Origin: Stenotrophomonas rhizophila
GTDB taxonomy: Bacteria; Pseudomonadota; Gammaproteobacteria; Xanthomonadales; Xanthomonadaceae
Direction of reading: 5' to 3'
NCBI RefSeq assembly: GCF_003651185.1
Contig: NZ_RCDC01000006.1
Span: 344,483 to 408,482 of the forward strand
DNA length: 64,000 nt
The notes below the pieces were generated by a model. That model worked only from the letters and a program-made list of their open reading frames with translations. It was not told the DNA's origin and did no database searches. The position numbers and the translations under genes were made by a program. This document shows positions 1 to 9,280 of this stretch, in pieces (within the stretch, counting starts at the first letter, position 1; every line of letters starts with the position of its first letter).

Positions 1-263
1 CGGCGTCCTGCCACGATCTGGCGCAGTTGCAGGCGGCGCAGCGGCTGGGATGTGATTTCGCGGTGCTGGGCCCGGTGCAGGTGACGACCAGCCACCCGGA
101 TGCCACGCCGCTGGGCTGGGCGGCCTTCGAGGCGCTGCGCGAGCAGGTGTCGTTGCCGCTGTATGCGCTGGGCGGGATGACACCCGGCGATATCGAGCAG
201 GCGCGCCGCCATGGGGCGCAGGGCATCGCGGCGATCCGGTCGCTGTGGCCGGCTACAGCGTGA
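1..263 (+). CDS. 3' end of MutT/ThiE-type Nudix hydrolase
   Basis: The gene enters from the left edge; the frame is open from base 3 to the stop at 261-263. The visible ~86 residues match the C-terminal half of a thiamine-phosphate-synthase (ThiE/TenI) TIM barrel: a GPVQVTTSHP loop, then ALGGM and GIAAIRSLW, the family's phosphate-binding end. In this bacterial family such a domain is usually fused behind a MutT-type Nudix domain that hydrolyses oxidised dGTP; that N-terminal half lies outside the window, so the fusion is inferred. A free-standing ThiE is the alternative. The stop overlaps, tail to tail, the end of the convergent gene at 253-819. Confidence 0.7.
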   Translation, partial: ASCHDLAQLQAAQRLGCDFAVLGPVQVTTSHPDATPLGWAAFEALREQVSLPLYALGGMTPGDIEQARRHGAQGIAAIRSLWPATA

Positions 264-819
264 TCCAGAAGCAGCCGTACTGACGGCGCAGGCCGAATAC
301 CGTACGGGCCGGGGTGGCGGCGCTGCCGAGGGTCTGTTCGATGCGCAGGCCGACCGGACGGGGACGTGAGGGGGGCTCGGCACTGCCCGCCGTGGCGAGT
401 GCCGGATCGACCAGCGGCGGAGCCGTATCCGGGTAGACCGGCGCGATGTCGATCAGCGGGCGTTTCACCACCGATTCCAGCCGACCGATGATGGTGTTGG
501 CGGTCGCGTTGGAGACGTTGCTCCAGAGGTAGATCGACGACAGCCGGTTGACGTCCTGCGCGCTCACCGCGTCGCGGATCTGCCCGGTCAGTTCACTGAG
601 CCGGCGCGCGCAGCCGGCGCGGTAGATGCCGGTGTTGCCGACGCTCGCGGTGCGCGGGGGCATACGGGAGGTCGCCCCCAGTGCATCGCAGCGGCGATCG
701 GTGAAGACGGTTTCGCCTTGGGCCGTGGTGCAGCGGTTCACGCGCTGCGGCGCCTGCGCCAGGACGGGGGGCGAGGGCAGGCACAGCGCACTCAGCAGGA
801 GCCACACGAACGGTTTCAT
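253..819 (-). CDS. secreted DUF4124-like protein
   Basis: A 188-residue protein with a clear Sec signal peptide (MKPFVWLLLSALCLP..., cleavage probably after VLAQ near residue 22). After it comes a short segment RCTTAQGETVFTDRRC, which resembles the DUF4124 domain: a small periplasmic module with a conserved tyrosine or phenylalanine and a Cys pair. The rest (Asp/Arg-rich helix near residues 70-110, proline-rich linker, Cys near the C-terminus) is unrecognised. Four or more cysteines in an exported protein suggest disulfides. The upstream neighbour metF is on the same strand, 50 bases away, but there is no functional link. Role unknown. Confidence 0.72.
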   Translation of the reverse strand: MKPFVWLLLSALCLPSPPVLAQAPQRVNRCTTAQGETVFTDRRCDALGATSRMPPRTASVGNTGIYRAGCARRLSELTGQIRDAVSAQDVNRLSSIYLWSNVSNATANTIIGRLESVVKRPLIDIAPVYPDTAPPLVDPALATAGSAEPPSRPRPVGLRIEQTLGSAATPARTVFGLRRQYGCFWITL

Positions 820-869
820 CGCAGCAGCGTAGCGGCGTGGGCGTTATCTGCAAGCGATGCGTGGCGGCC

Positions 870-1697
870 TCACCCGCGCAGCAGTTTCAGCACCTGGGTG
901 GTCGGCTTGGCCAGGTTGAGCGTGTAGAAGTGCAGGCCCGGCGCGCCGCCAGCGACCAGGCGTTCGCAAAGGCTGGCCACCACCTCGGCACCGAACGCGC
1001 GGACCGCTTCGGCATCGTCACCGTAGGCCTGCATGCGCTTGCCGATCCAACGCGGGATCTCCGCACCGCACTGCTCGGAGAAGCGCCGCAGCTGGCTGAA
1101 ATTGGAGATCGGCATGATGCCTGGCACGATCGGCACGGTGACCCCCAGCTTGCGTACCGCATCGACGAAGTGGAAGTAGGCATCGGCGTTGAAGAAGTAT
1201 TGGGTGATCGCCGCATCGGCACCGGCGTCGATCTTGGTCTTGAAGTGCTTCAGGTCCAGCAGCGCGTCATTGGCCTGCGGGTGGGTCTCCGGATACGCGC
1301 CTACTTCGATCCGGAACGCATCACCATGCTCGGCGCGGATGAAGCTGATCAGCTCGGAGGCATACCGCAGGTCGCCGGGGTGGCCCATGCCCGAGGGCAG
1401 GTCACCGCGCAGGGCGACGATGCGGCGGCAGCCGATCGCGCGGTACAGCTTGAGCAGTTCGCGGATCTCCTCGCGGCTGCCACCGACGCAGGACAGGTGC
1501 GGTGCCGCCTCGAAGCCATGGTGCTGCTTGAGGTGACGCACCGTCTCGGAGGTGTAGCTGAGCGTCGAGCCGCCGGCACCGAACGTACACGACACGTACT
1601 CCGGCGCGAACACCTTCAGCTTGGCCGCGGTCCGGTCCAGCTGGGCACGCTGCTCGTCGGTCTTGGGCGGATAGAACTCGAAGCTGATGGCGGTCAT
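870..1697 (-). CDS. metF: 5,10-methylenetetrahydrofolate reductase
   Basis: A 275-residue FAD-dependent TIM-barrel enzyme that reduces 5,10-methylene-THF to 5-methyl-THF, the methyl donor for homocysteine remethylation. The N-terminal SFEFYPPKTDEQ is the MetF signature, and the CTFGAGGS, ALRGDLP and ITQYFF segments follow in the expected order. Length is close to the E. coli enzyme. ATG at 1697 is the natural start because the conserved N-terminus begins there. A TATGAT -10-like hexamer (minus strand 1732-1727) overlaps a 14-base perfect palindrome at 1737-1750, a likely operator. metF shares its orientation with ahcY and metK further on, though they are not contiguous. Confidence 0.95.
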   Translation of the reverse strand: MTAISFEFYPPKTDEQRAQLDRTAAKLKVFAPEYVSCTFGAGGSTLSYTSETVRHLKQHHGFEAAPHLSCVGGSREEIRELLKLYRAIGCRRIVALRGDLPSGMGHPGDLRYASELISFIRAEHGDAFRIEVGAYPETHPQANDALLDLKHFKTKIDAGADAAITQYFFNADAYFHFVDAVRKLGVTVPIVPGIMPISNFSQLRRFSEQCGAEIPRWIGKRMQAYGDDAEAVRAFGAEVVASLCERLVAGGAPGLHFYTLNLAKPTTQVLKLLRG

Positions 1698-1731
1698 GGG
1701 CGGGGCGCGTCGGCGGGTGTGGTTTAATCAT

Positions 1732-1755
1732 ATCTCTTCATCGCGATGAATGTGA
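1732..1755. promoter_or_regulatory. palindromic candidate operator of metF
   Basis: TTCATCGCGATGAA at 1737-1750 is a perfect 14-base palindrome, 40 bases upstream of the metF start and overlapping a TATGAT -10-like hexamer on the metF strand. A related imperfect palindrome lies upstream of metK (17011-17034); shared positions are ATC..TT.AT and GATG. The pairing of metF and metK suggests a methionine/SAM-cycle repressor, possibly the ArsR-family SahR type predicted by comparative genomics in Proteobacteria. That assignment is inference; no regulator gene lies beside it. Confidence 0.5.
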
Positions 1756-1821
1756 AGTGCGTGACAGTCGTCTGCACATCGCGCCGCCTACACTGAGCGT
1801 GACTTCATCGGAGCACCCGCC

Positions 1822-2712
1822 ATGCAGATTCTCGTCACCGGTGGCACCGGCTTCATCGGCAGCCGCCTGTGCACGCGGCTGCTGGCCGCGGGCCATGACC
1901 CCATCGTCCTCACCCGCCGGCCCGGCCGGAACCCGCAGAAGGGCGTGCGCAGCGTTGCAGCGCTGGAGGAAGTCGGTCCGGTCCAGGCGGTGGTCAACCT
2001 GGCAGGCGAGCCGTTGATGGAGGGCCGCTGGACCGATGAACGCAAACAGGCGCTGCGCGATTCCCGGATCGGCACGACGCAGGCGCTGCTGGCCTGGATG
2101 GCCGCGCTGCCTGAACGGCCGAAGGTGCTGGTGTCCGGCTCGGCGATCGGTTGGTACGGTCCCCGCGACAGCGCGCCGCTGGATGAGACCGCCTCGCCCG
2201 GCCACGACTTCGCCGCGATGCTGTGCCGGCAGTGGGAGGCCGAGGCGCTCAAGGCCGAGGACCTCAGCGTGCGCACCTGCGTGCTGCGGACCGGCATCGT
2301 GCTCGAACGTGAGGGCGGCGCACTGCAGAAGATGCTGCCGCCGTTCCGGATGGGGCTCGGCGGGCCGATGGGCGATGGGCGGCAGTGGATGAGCTGGATC
2401 CATCGCGAGGACCTGGTCGGGATGATCCTGTGGCTGCTCACCACCGACCGGGCACGCGGCGCCTACAACGGCACGGCGCCCGGCACGGTCAGCAACCGGA
2501 CCTTCGCCACCACGCTGGGCGAGGTGCTGCACCGTCCGGCGCGGCTGACCACCCCGGCATTCGCCTTGAAACTGGGCTTCGGCGAAATGAGCGGGCTGCT
2601 GCTGACCGGGCAGAACGTGCAGCCGGTGCACGCCTTGGCGGAGGGATTTGTCTTCCAGTATCCATCGCTGCCGGCGGCCTTGCAGGCCATCGTGGGCGCG
2701 CCGGATCGCTGA
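1822..2712 (+). CDS. TIGR01777-family SDR epimerase-like protein (YfcH type)
   Basis: A 296-residue extended short-chain dehydrogenase. GGTGFIG at residues 7-13 is the NAD(P)-binding glycine motif, and SGSAIGWYG (around 109-117) carries the catalytic-type tyrosine region of this family. The last ~50 residues (from TLGEVLHRPARL to the end) match the DUF1731 tail that defines the TIGR01777/YfcH group. Substrate unknown. Start ATG at 1822 follows a GGAG at 1810-1813. It is divergent from metF, so the palindrome at 1732-1755 might also affect it. Confidence is high for the family, low for any specific reaction. Confidence 0.9.
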   Translation: MQILVTGGTGFIGSRLCTRLLAAGHDPIVLTRRPGRNPQKGVRSVAALEEVGPVQAVVNLAGEPLMEGRWTDERKQALRDSRIGTTQALLAWMAALPERPKVLVSGSAIGWYGPRDSAPLDETASPGHDFAAMLCRQWEAEALKAEDLSVRTCVLRTGIVLEREGGALQKMLPPFRMGLGGPMGDGRQWMSWIHREDLVGMILWLLTTDRARGAYNGTAPGTVSNRTFATTLGEVLHRPARLTTPAFALKLGFGEMSGLLLTGQNVQPVHALAEGFVFQYPSLPAALQAIVGAPDR

Positions 2713-2833
2713 GGCGCGGATGTTCATCCGCCGCTGCCGACCGCTCATCGCCGGTCTGCGGCCGCTGCTCATGTAATTGCCCCTGCCGCGTCGACCCGCG
2801 CCACGCTTCATGCTCACCCAGCAGGAGCCTGCC

Positions 2834-3754
2834 ATGTCGACCGTCCGTCCCCGCCGCATCTACTCCATCGCCCCGTTGGCTGCGCTTGCGCTGACCGCAT
2901 GGGCCACCTTGGTCAGCCCCGCCCATGCGGGCACCGGGCGCTTCCAGGATCTGCAGGTCGAGGTGAGCGGCAGCGGCCGGCCGGTGCTGATGATCCCGGG
3001 CCTCAACAGCGGTGCCGACGTCTGGCGCGAGACCTGCGCCGCGCTGCAGCCGCAGGTGCAATGCCACCTGATCCAGCTGCCGGGCTTTGCCGGTGCGCCT
3101 GCGGTGGCCAGCGATGACTTTCTGAGCGCCATGCGCGATCGCCTGCTGGCCTACAGTGCGGACCGCAAGCTCGATCATCCGGCCGTGATCGGCCATAGCC
3201 TCGGTGGTGTGCTGGCGCTGCAGATGGCGATCGCGGCGCCGCAGAAGGTCGGGCCACTGGTGATCGTCGATGCCTTGCCGTACTTCGGCGCGGTCCAGAA
3301 TCCGGCCGCGACACCGGCCACGCTCACGCCGATGGCAGAGCAGATGCGGGCCGGCATGCTTGCCGCCGACGCCACGCGGTACGCGGCGCAGACCGACGCG
3401 GCGGTCGCCAACATGGCGCACGCCCCCGAGCATGTTGCGACCTTGAAGCAGTGGGGACGCGACAGCGATCGCGCCACCACCGCCAACGCGATGTACTCCA
3501 TGACGATGACCGACCTGCGCCAGCCGATCGCCGGCATCACGGCCCCGGTGCTGGTGCTGGGCGCGTGGGCAGCCTATCAGCCGTTCGGTGCGACCGAAGC
3601 CAGTACGCGGCAGGTATTCGCCACCCAGTACGCCGCGCTGCCCGGTGTGCGGATCGAAATGAGCCGCGCGGGCTACCACTTCCTGATGTGGGATGATCCG
3701 CGCTGGCTGCAGACGCAGATCCGGGGCTTCCTCGAGCTGCCTGCAGCGCCCTGA
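2834..3754 (+). CDS. exported alpha/beta hydrolase
   Basis: A 306-residue alpha/beta-hydrolase with an N-terminal signal peptide (MSTVRPRRIYSIAPLAALAL..., cleavage likely after AHA near residue 33). The nucleophile elbow is GHSLGG near residue 121 and the catalytic histidine is probably in GYHFLMWDD near the C-terminus; LMIPGLNSGADVW resembles the oxyanion-hole strand. I chose ATG 2834 over upstream starts because CAGGAG precedes it and the signal peptide begins there. The stop lies 20 bases before a LytS-type kinase gene and its LytTR regulator, so the three form a probable operon. Esterase, lipase or peptidase activity cannot be told apart from sequence. Confidence 0.85.
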   Translation: MSTVRPRRIYSIAPLAALALTAWATLVSPAHAGTGRFQDLQVEVSGSGRPVLMIPGLNSGADVWRETCAALQPQVQCHLIQLPGFAGAPAVASDDFLSAMRDRLLAYSADRKLDHPAVIGHSLGGVLALQMAIAAPQKVGPLVIVDALPYFGAVQNPAATPATLTPMAEQMRAGMLAADATRYAAQTDAAVANMAHAPEHVATLKQWGRDSDRATTANAMYSMTMTDLRQPIAGITAPVLVLGAWAAYQPFGATEASTRQVFATQYAALPGVRIEMSRAGYHFLMWDDPRWLQTQIRGFLELPAAP

Positions 3755-3774
3755 TCGAGACCGGCGTGGAGACG

Positions 3775-4845
3775 ATGAGCGAGAAGCGGGCAGCACGCGA
3801 TACCGGTTTCTGGTGGCGCAACAGCGCGGTCTGGTTGGCCTACCTTGGCGTGAGCCTGCTGCTGGGGTTCACCTACGGCGGGCACTGGTCCGGCATCGTC
3901 CTGATCTCTGTGATGGTGTCGCTTTCCCTGTGGGTGGGCAGCGCGGTCATCCGCGGCTATGCGCTGCGGCATGACTGGTTGCAGCGCGATCTGCTGGGAT
4001 TGACGTGGCGGCTGCTGCTCGCGGTGGTGATCGTGGCGGTGGCCACCCAGGTGCTCACCGCCGCCGCGCTGTTGCCCGCGTTGGCCTGGGACTGGGTGCA
4101 GCTGCCGGGACAGCGCGCAAACTATCGCCCGGCCGCTGTCTTCGGCTACTGGTTCAATACCGCCATCGTGCTGAGCGTGTGGTGCGCGCTGTGGACCGGC
4201 CGCCGCGCGCTGCAGCGTGCCCGGCACAGCGAGATGGCGCAGCTGCGCGCCGAAGCGCAGCGGGCGACGCTGGAGCATCAGGCGCTGCGTGCGCGGCTCA
4301 ATCCCCATTTCGTGTTCAATGCGCTCAACAACCTGCGTGCACTGATCAATGAAGACCCGGCGCGTGCGCGCGACATGGTCACCCATCTATCCAGTACGCT
4401 GCGCCACGCCCTGGTGCATACCGACGGGGGCTGGGTCACCTTGGCCGAGGAGTGGCGCGTGGTGCAGGACTACCTGGCGGTGGAAGCGATCCACTACGAA
4501 GACCGCCTGCGGGTGCACACCGACATCGAGCCGGCCGCGCTGTCCGCGCGGTTGCCGCCGATGGCACTGCAGCTGCTGGTGGAGAATGCGATCAAGCACG
4601 GCATCGCAGTCCATCCCGGCGGCGGCGAGCTGACGATCCGCGTGCGCCTCGATGGTGGCTGGCTGCGGGTGGCGGTGGACAATCCGGCCGCGCACGACGC
4701 CACCAGCGAAGGCCACGGCATCGGGCTGGCCTATCTGCGCGCGCAGCTGGGCAGCGACGCGGCGCCCTCTTCATCCAGCCGGGGCACGTTCCTGCTGGAG
4801 CGTCAGGGCGAGCGCATGCTGGCCCGCCTGGAGGTGCAGCAATGA
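3775..4845 (+). CDS. LytS/YehU-type sensor histidine kinase
   Basis: About 356 residues. Four predicted transmembrane helices occupy the first ~150 residues, followed by a short coiled coil (RRALQRARHSEMAQL) and a His_kinase domain (PF06580 type): LNPHFVFNALNNL is the H-box and LVENAIKHGI the N-box of the ATPase domain, with GIGLAYLR as the G-box. This class autophosphorylates and pairs with LytTR regulators; its partner follows with an ATGA overlap. Start: ATG 3775 has a GGAG just upstream but with short spacing; GTG 3766 is the alternative. The ligand is unknown; the membrane domain lacks a large periplasmic loop, so an in-membrane or cytoplasmic cue is likely. Confidence 0.92.
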   Translation: MSEKRAARDTGFWWRNSAVWLAYLGVSLLLGFTYGGHWSGIVLISVMVSLSLWVGSAVIRGYALRHDWLQRDLLGLTWRLLLAVVIVAVATQVLTAAALLPALAWDWVQLPGQRANYRPAAVFGYWFNTAIVLSVWCALWTGRRALQRARHSEMAQLRAEAQRATLEHQALRARLNPHFVFNALNNLRALINEDPARARDMVTHLSSTLRHALVHTDGGWVTLAEEWRVVQDYLAVEAIHYEDRLRVHTDIEPAALSARLPPMALQLLVENAIKHGIAVHPGGGELTIRVRLDGGWLRVAVDNPAAHDATSEGHGIGLAYLRAQLGSDAAPSSSSRGTFLLERQGERMLARLEVQQ

Positions 4846-5582
4846 GTGCTTCACTTCGCGTGTTGATCGTGGATGACGCGCGACTGGCGCGCCGCGAGCT
4901 GCGCACCCTGCTGGCGGCGATCCCGTGGGTGGCGTGTGTCGGCGAGGCCGACGACGTGCCCGCGGCACGCGAGGCGATCCTGCGCGAACAGCCCGATCTG
5001 GTGTTGCTCGATGTGCAGATGCCCTCGGGCGAGGGCTTCGATGTGCTCGACGGACTGGAGACGGTGCCGATGGTGGTGTTCGTCACCGCTTACGACCAGT
5101 ACGCGGTGCGCGCCTTCGAAACCAACGCGCTCGACTACCTGGTCAAGCCGGTGGAGGCAGGCCGCCTGCAGGCGGCGCTGGAACGCGGTCGGGAGCGCCT
5201 CTCGGCACCGGCCGCCCCCGCTGCGACGGACAGCGTGCGCGATGCGCTGGGTGCCGAGGATCAGGTGTTCCTGCGCGATGGGGAGCGCTGCTGGTTCGTG
5301 GCGCTCGGGGAGATCCGCAAGGTCGTCGTCGACGGCAACTACGCGCGGCTGTGGTTCCGCGACCAGAACGCGGTGCTGGCGCGCAGCCTCAGCACGCTGG
5401 AGGCACGGCTGTCGCCGGCGCTGTTCTTCCGCGCCAACCGCAACACCCTGGTCAACCTGCGTCGCGTGCGTGCGATCGAGCCCTCGCTGAGTGACGGATA
5501 TGACTTGACCCTCGATGATGGCAGCCAGGTGGAGGTCTCGCGGCGGCAGGCCCGCGAGCTGCGTGAGCGGCTGGCGCTGTAG
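4842..5582 (+). CDS. LytTR-family response regulator
   Basis: A 246-residue two-domain regulator. The receiver domain (1-120) has the acidic pair DD at 11-12, phospho-acceptor Asp near 57 (LVLLDVQMP), Thr in FVTAYD and Lys in YLVKPVE. After a Pro/Ala linker, residues ~150-246 form a LytTR DNA-binding domain (DGNYARLWF, FFRANRNTLVNL). The ATG overlaps the kinase stop (ATGA), indicating translational coupling. LytTR proteins usually activate a few nearby targets through direct repeats; the co-transcribed secreted hydrolase is an obvious candidate target, but no repeat was confidently found. Confidence 0.94.
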   Translation: MSASLRVLIVDDARLARRELRTLLAAIPWVACVGEADDVPAAREAILREQPDLVLLDVQMPSGEGFDVLDGLETVPMVVFVTAYDQYAVRAFETNALDYLVKPVEAGRLQAALERGRERLSAPAAPAATDSVRDALGAEDQVFLRDGERCWFVALGEIRKVVVDGNYARLWFRDQNAVLARSLSTLEARLSPALFFRANRNTLVNLRRVRAIEPSLSDGYDLTLDDGSQVEVSRRQARELRERLAL

Positions 5583-5636
5583 GGCGCGTGCCGCACGCGT
5601 TACCCTGTGTGGGATCTCCGCCGCCTGATTGTGCCC

Positions 5637-6194
5637 ATGTCCATCGTCCTCACTGCGTTCGCCCGGCCCCGACTGTTTCCCCGCGTGCCGCGCGGCAACA
5701 CCATCCAGGACTGTAGCGCCGAGCAGTTCGAACAGCACCTCAACACGCATGCGCCGTTCAAGGTGCTCGATGGCTACGCGCCCTTCTGCAAACTGCATGT
5801 GTACGAAAACTGGACCTCCACGCGCTGCCTGACCGTACCGATCACGGAGGCCAACCGTCACCAGCTGCGCAGTGGTTATGAAGCGCGCAACCGCGAGGAA
5901 CTGCCGGTGCTGGTGCGCTGGTTTGAAGGCGTGGAATCGCCGCGCGCGAACTACCTGGTGGTGATCCTGTACAGCGCCGGGCAGTTGGCCAAAGAGGGCT
6001 CCCCCATCGATGCGGAGTGGGGCATCGTCGGCTGCATCTACACCGCCGAGCCGGAGGAAGTGCCGATGGCCCCGATCACCATGATGCGCAACGCGCTGGG
6101 GGTGGAAGAGGGTGGCTCCGGCGTGCCGCTGGATCGCGAGGCGTATCAGCGCGCGGTGGCGTTCTGGGACCGCAACGCCAATTGGCGGCCCTGA
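5637..6194 (+). CDS. DUF3228-family protein
   Basis: A 185-residue cytosolic protein matching the DUF3228 family: an N-terminal FARPRLFPRVPRGNT segment, then DGYAPFCKLHVYENW, and a C-terminal PMAPITMMRNALG followed by GGSG. Members are widely distributed in bacteria and some eukaryotes, and their function is not established. Start ATG 5637 was chosen because the conserved region begins at once; an upstream GTG at 5607 would add ten unconserved residues. It lies 54 bases after the LytTR gene on the same strand and may be read through from it. Confidence 0.75.
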   Translation: MSIVLTAFARPRLFPRVPRGNTIQDCSAEQFEQHLNTHAPFKVLDGYAPFCKLHVYENWTSTRCLTVPITEANRHQLRSGYEARNREELPVLVRWFEGVESPRANYLVVILYSAGQLAKEGSPIDAEWGIVGCIYTAEPEEVPMAPITMMRNALGVEEGGSGVPLDREAYQRAVAFWDRNANWRP

Positions 6195-6238
6195 GGCGCT
6201 GGAGCCGCAGCGATGGCACGTTGATCGAAGACGACGGG

Positions 6239-6323
6239 GTAGTGCCGGCCGCTGGCCGGCTCTTCAGTCTGTCTGACGCATGAGGCAAGCGTCACGGGGA
6301 GCCGGCCAGCGGCCGGCACTACC
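6239..6323. repeat. SMAG/GTAG inverted repeat pair
   Basis: GTAGTGCCGGCCGCTGGCCGGC (6239-6260) faces its reverse complement at 6301-6323, so the two can form a long hairpin. Each half is itself a small palindrome. The pair sits between convergent genes (DUF3228 and ybaK), where it could act as a bidirectional terminator or mRNA-stabilising element. The sequence matches the SMAG repeat class known from Stenotrophomonas. Confidence 0.85.
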
Positions 6324-6325
6324 GG

Positions 6326-6799
6326 TCAACGGGCTTTGCCGATGCTTGCGTAGCTGCCGCCGGTGAGCTGCATCAGATCGGCCGGTGCCAGCGCCACCTC
6401 CAGCCCACGCCGCCCGGCACTGACGTGCACGGTCGGCAGCATCTGCGCGCTCGCCTCCAGGAAGGTGCGGTGCTTCTTTTTCTGCCCCAGCGGGCTGATC
6501 CCCCCGACCAGGTAACCGGTCGCGCGCTGCGCCGCCTCGGCGTTGGCCATCTCGCACTTCCGGCAGCCGGCCGCTGCGGCGAGTGCCTTGAGGTCCAGGG
6601 TGCCGCTCACCGGCACGATCGCCACCAGCAGCTCGTGCTTCTCGGTGCTTGCCAGCAGTGTCTTGAACACCTGCGCCGGATCCAGCCCGAGCTGCTCTAC
6701 TGCCTCGCCACCATAGGACGTGGCGGTGGCGTCATGGTGGTAGGACAGCACGCTGTGCGCGATGCCGAGCGTCTTGAGCAGGTTGATGGCAGGGGTCAT
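6326..6799 (-). CDS. ybaK: Cys-tRNA(Pro) deacylase, YbaK/EbsC type
   Basis: A 157-residue YbaK-domain protein that clears cysteine mis-charged onto tRNA(Pro), a trans-editing function. Diagnostic segments include VFKTLLAS with the catalytic-type lysine, IVPVSGTLDLKALA, and GYLVGGISPLGQKK, with length typical for the family. The start ATG at 6799 gives the expected N-terminus (MTPAINLLKTLGI). The gene is alone on its strand; its 3' end abuts the SMAG pair. Family assignment is firm; substrate preference follows the characterised H. influenzae and E. coli proteins. Confidence 0.92.
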   Translation of the reverse strand: MTPAINLLKTLGIAHSVLSYHHDATATSYGGEAVEQLGLDPAQVFKTLLASTEKHELLVAIVPVSGTLDLKALAAAAGCRKCEMANAEAAQRATGYLVGGISPLGQKKKHRTFLEASAQMLPTVHVSAGRRGLEVALAPADLMQLTGGSYASIGKAR

Positions 6800-6891
6800 G
6801 GCGGCATCGTAGCCCGGTGCGGACCGGCTGCCTTGACCGAGGCTACTGCGGTCGCTGCGATAATGGCGGCGTTCCCGTCTGGAAAGATCCC

Positions 6892-7719
6892 ATGCGCCTC
6901 TCTGGCCAATTCAACGCGCTCAGCTTCGACAGCGATGTGGCGCGCGGACCGTATCCCCCTCAGGGGTTTGTGTCGATCGCGGAAGGCGCGCTCGGCAATG
7001 GCGATTGTTTCGGGCTGTATTGGCCGTTGGGGCGTGAGGGATATGCGCCCTTCGTCTGCGAGATGTTCCATGACGAATGGCGTATGGAACTGCGCCATTC
7101 CTCGGTACAGGTGTTTTCGCGCTGGCTGGAGCTGAACGAAGGCGAGTATGGCGAGCATGAGGTCGAAGATCCCGGTTCGCCAACCGGGCAGTTGGAGCAG
7201 GCGCGCGCGCAGGTGCTCGCAGGGCAGGTCGAGCAGGCGATTGAACTGCTGCGCGCAGCATGCACCGCCTTCCCGGAGCTTCAGCAGGGCTGGGCGCTGC
7301 TGGCAAGCCAGTACATGCGGCAGGGGCAGCGCGATGCGGCGATCGATGCGGCACGTTCGGCGGTGCTGGCCAACTGGGCGTTTGGCATTCCCGAGGCCGG
7401 CGTGCTGCGCATCCTGCGCGCTGCCCCGGCCAGCACTGACCCGGTGATCGCGATGGTGCAGCGGATGGGCTTCGCTTTCGGCGGCGCCAAGACCAATCCG
7501 GATTACGCGCTGATGCAGGCCTGCATCGACGAATGCTGGGCTGCCGGTGACACCCTGACGGCGCTGCGACTATCGCAGAACCGCTGCTACGTGCTTGCTG
7601 GCGAAACGGTCTCTTTTCAGCAACGGGAGGGGTTCATGCTGTCGCGCTGGCAAGCGGACTTCGCCGGGCAGTGCCAGGCTGTCCTCAACGACGACCGCAG
7701 GGGTTTCAGCCAGGACTGA
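6892..7719 (+). CDS. SMI1/KNR4-like and TPR-repeat protein
   Basis: A 275-residue cytosolic protein. Residues ~1-85 resemble the SMI1/KNR4 fold (GNGDCFGLYWPLGRE, then VCEMFHDEWRMEL and FSRWLELN), and residues ~100-170 form at least two tetratricopeptide-like repeats (AIELLRAACTAFPELQQGWALLASQ, AIDAARSAV). SMI1 domains occur in housekeeping scaffolds and in immunity proteins of polymorphic toxin systems; there is no toxin gene nearby, so an immunity role is not supported. Start ATG 6892 has GGAAAG upstream. Two Cys-rich motifs in the C-terminal third are unexplained. Confidence 0.6.
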   Translation: MRLSGQFNALSFDSDVARGPYPPQGFVSIAEGALGNGDCFGLYWPLGREGYAPFVCEMFHDEWRMELRHSSVQVFSRWLELNEGEYGEHEVEDPGSPTGQLEQARAQVLAGQVEQAIELLRAACTAFPELQQGWALLASQYMRQGQRDAAIDAARSAVLANWAFGIPEAGVLRILRAAPASTDPVIAMVQRMGFAFGGAKTNPDYALMQACIDECWAAGDTLTALRLSQNRCYVLAGETVSFQQREGFMLSRWQADFAGQCQAVLNDDRRGFSQD

Positions 7720-7734
7720 AGGGCATCGCGCCAC

Positions 7735-7763
7735 AAAAAAAACGGGCGCCTTCCGGCGCCCGT
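7735..7763 (-). terminator. rho-independent terminator of ahcY
   Basis: On the minus strand the stem ACGGGCGCC / GGCGCCCGT with a GGAA tetraloop is followed by a run of eight T (plus-strand A run 7735-7742). It lies about 30 bases after the ahcY stop, making it a textbook intrinsic terminator. Confidence 0.93.
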
Positions 7764-7795
7764 CTGTTTTCAACGCAACTGGACCGGCATGCCGA

Positions 7796-9241
<1,446 letters not shown>

Positions 9242-9280
9242 TCAAAGCTCCGGTGTAATGACGAGTCGATACTCGTGTTC

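Noticed and set aside
1750..1765. TGTGA-N6-TGACA near the metF palindrome as a second Clp site
   Set aside because: One half-site deviates at a key base (TGACA instead of TCACA), and the stretch overlaps the better-supported palindrome.
6892..7719. SMI1-like domain as an immunity protein of a toxin system
   Set aside because: No polymorphic toxin, secretion component or paralogous immunity gene is nearby; neighbours are housekeeping genes.
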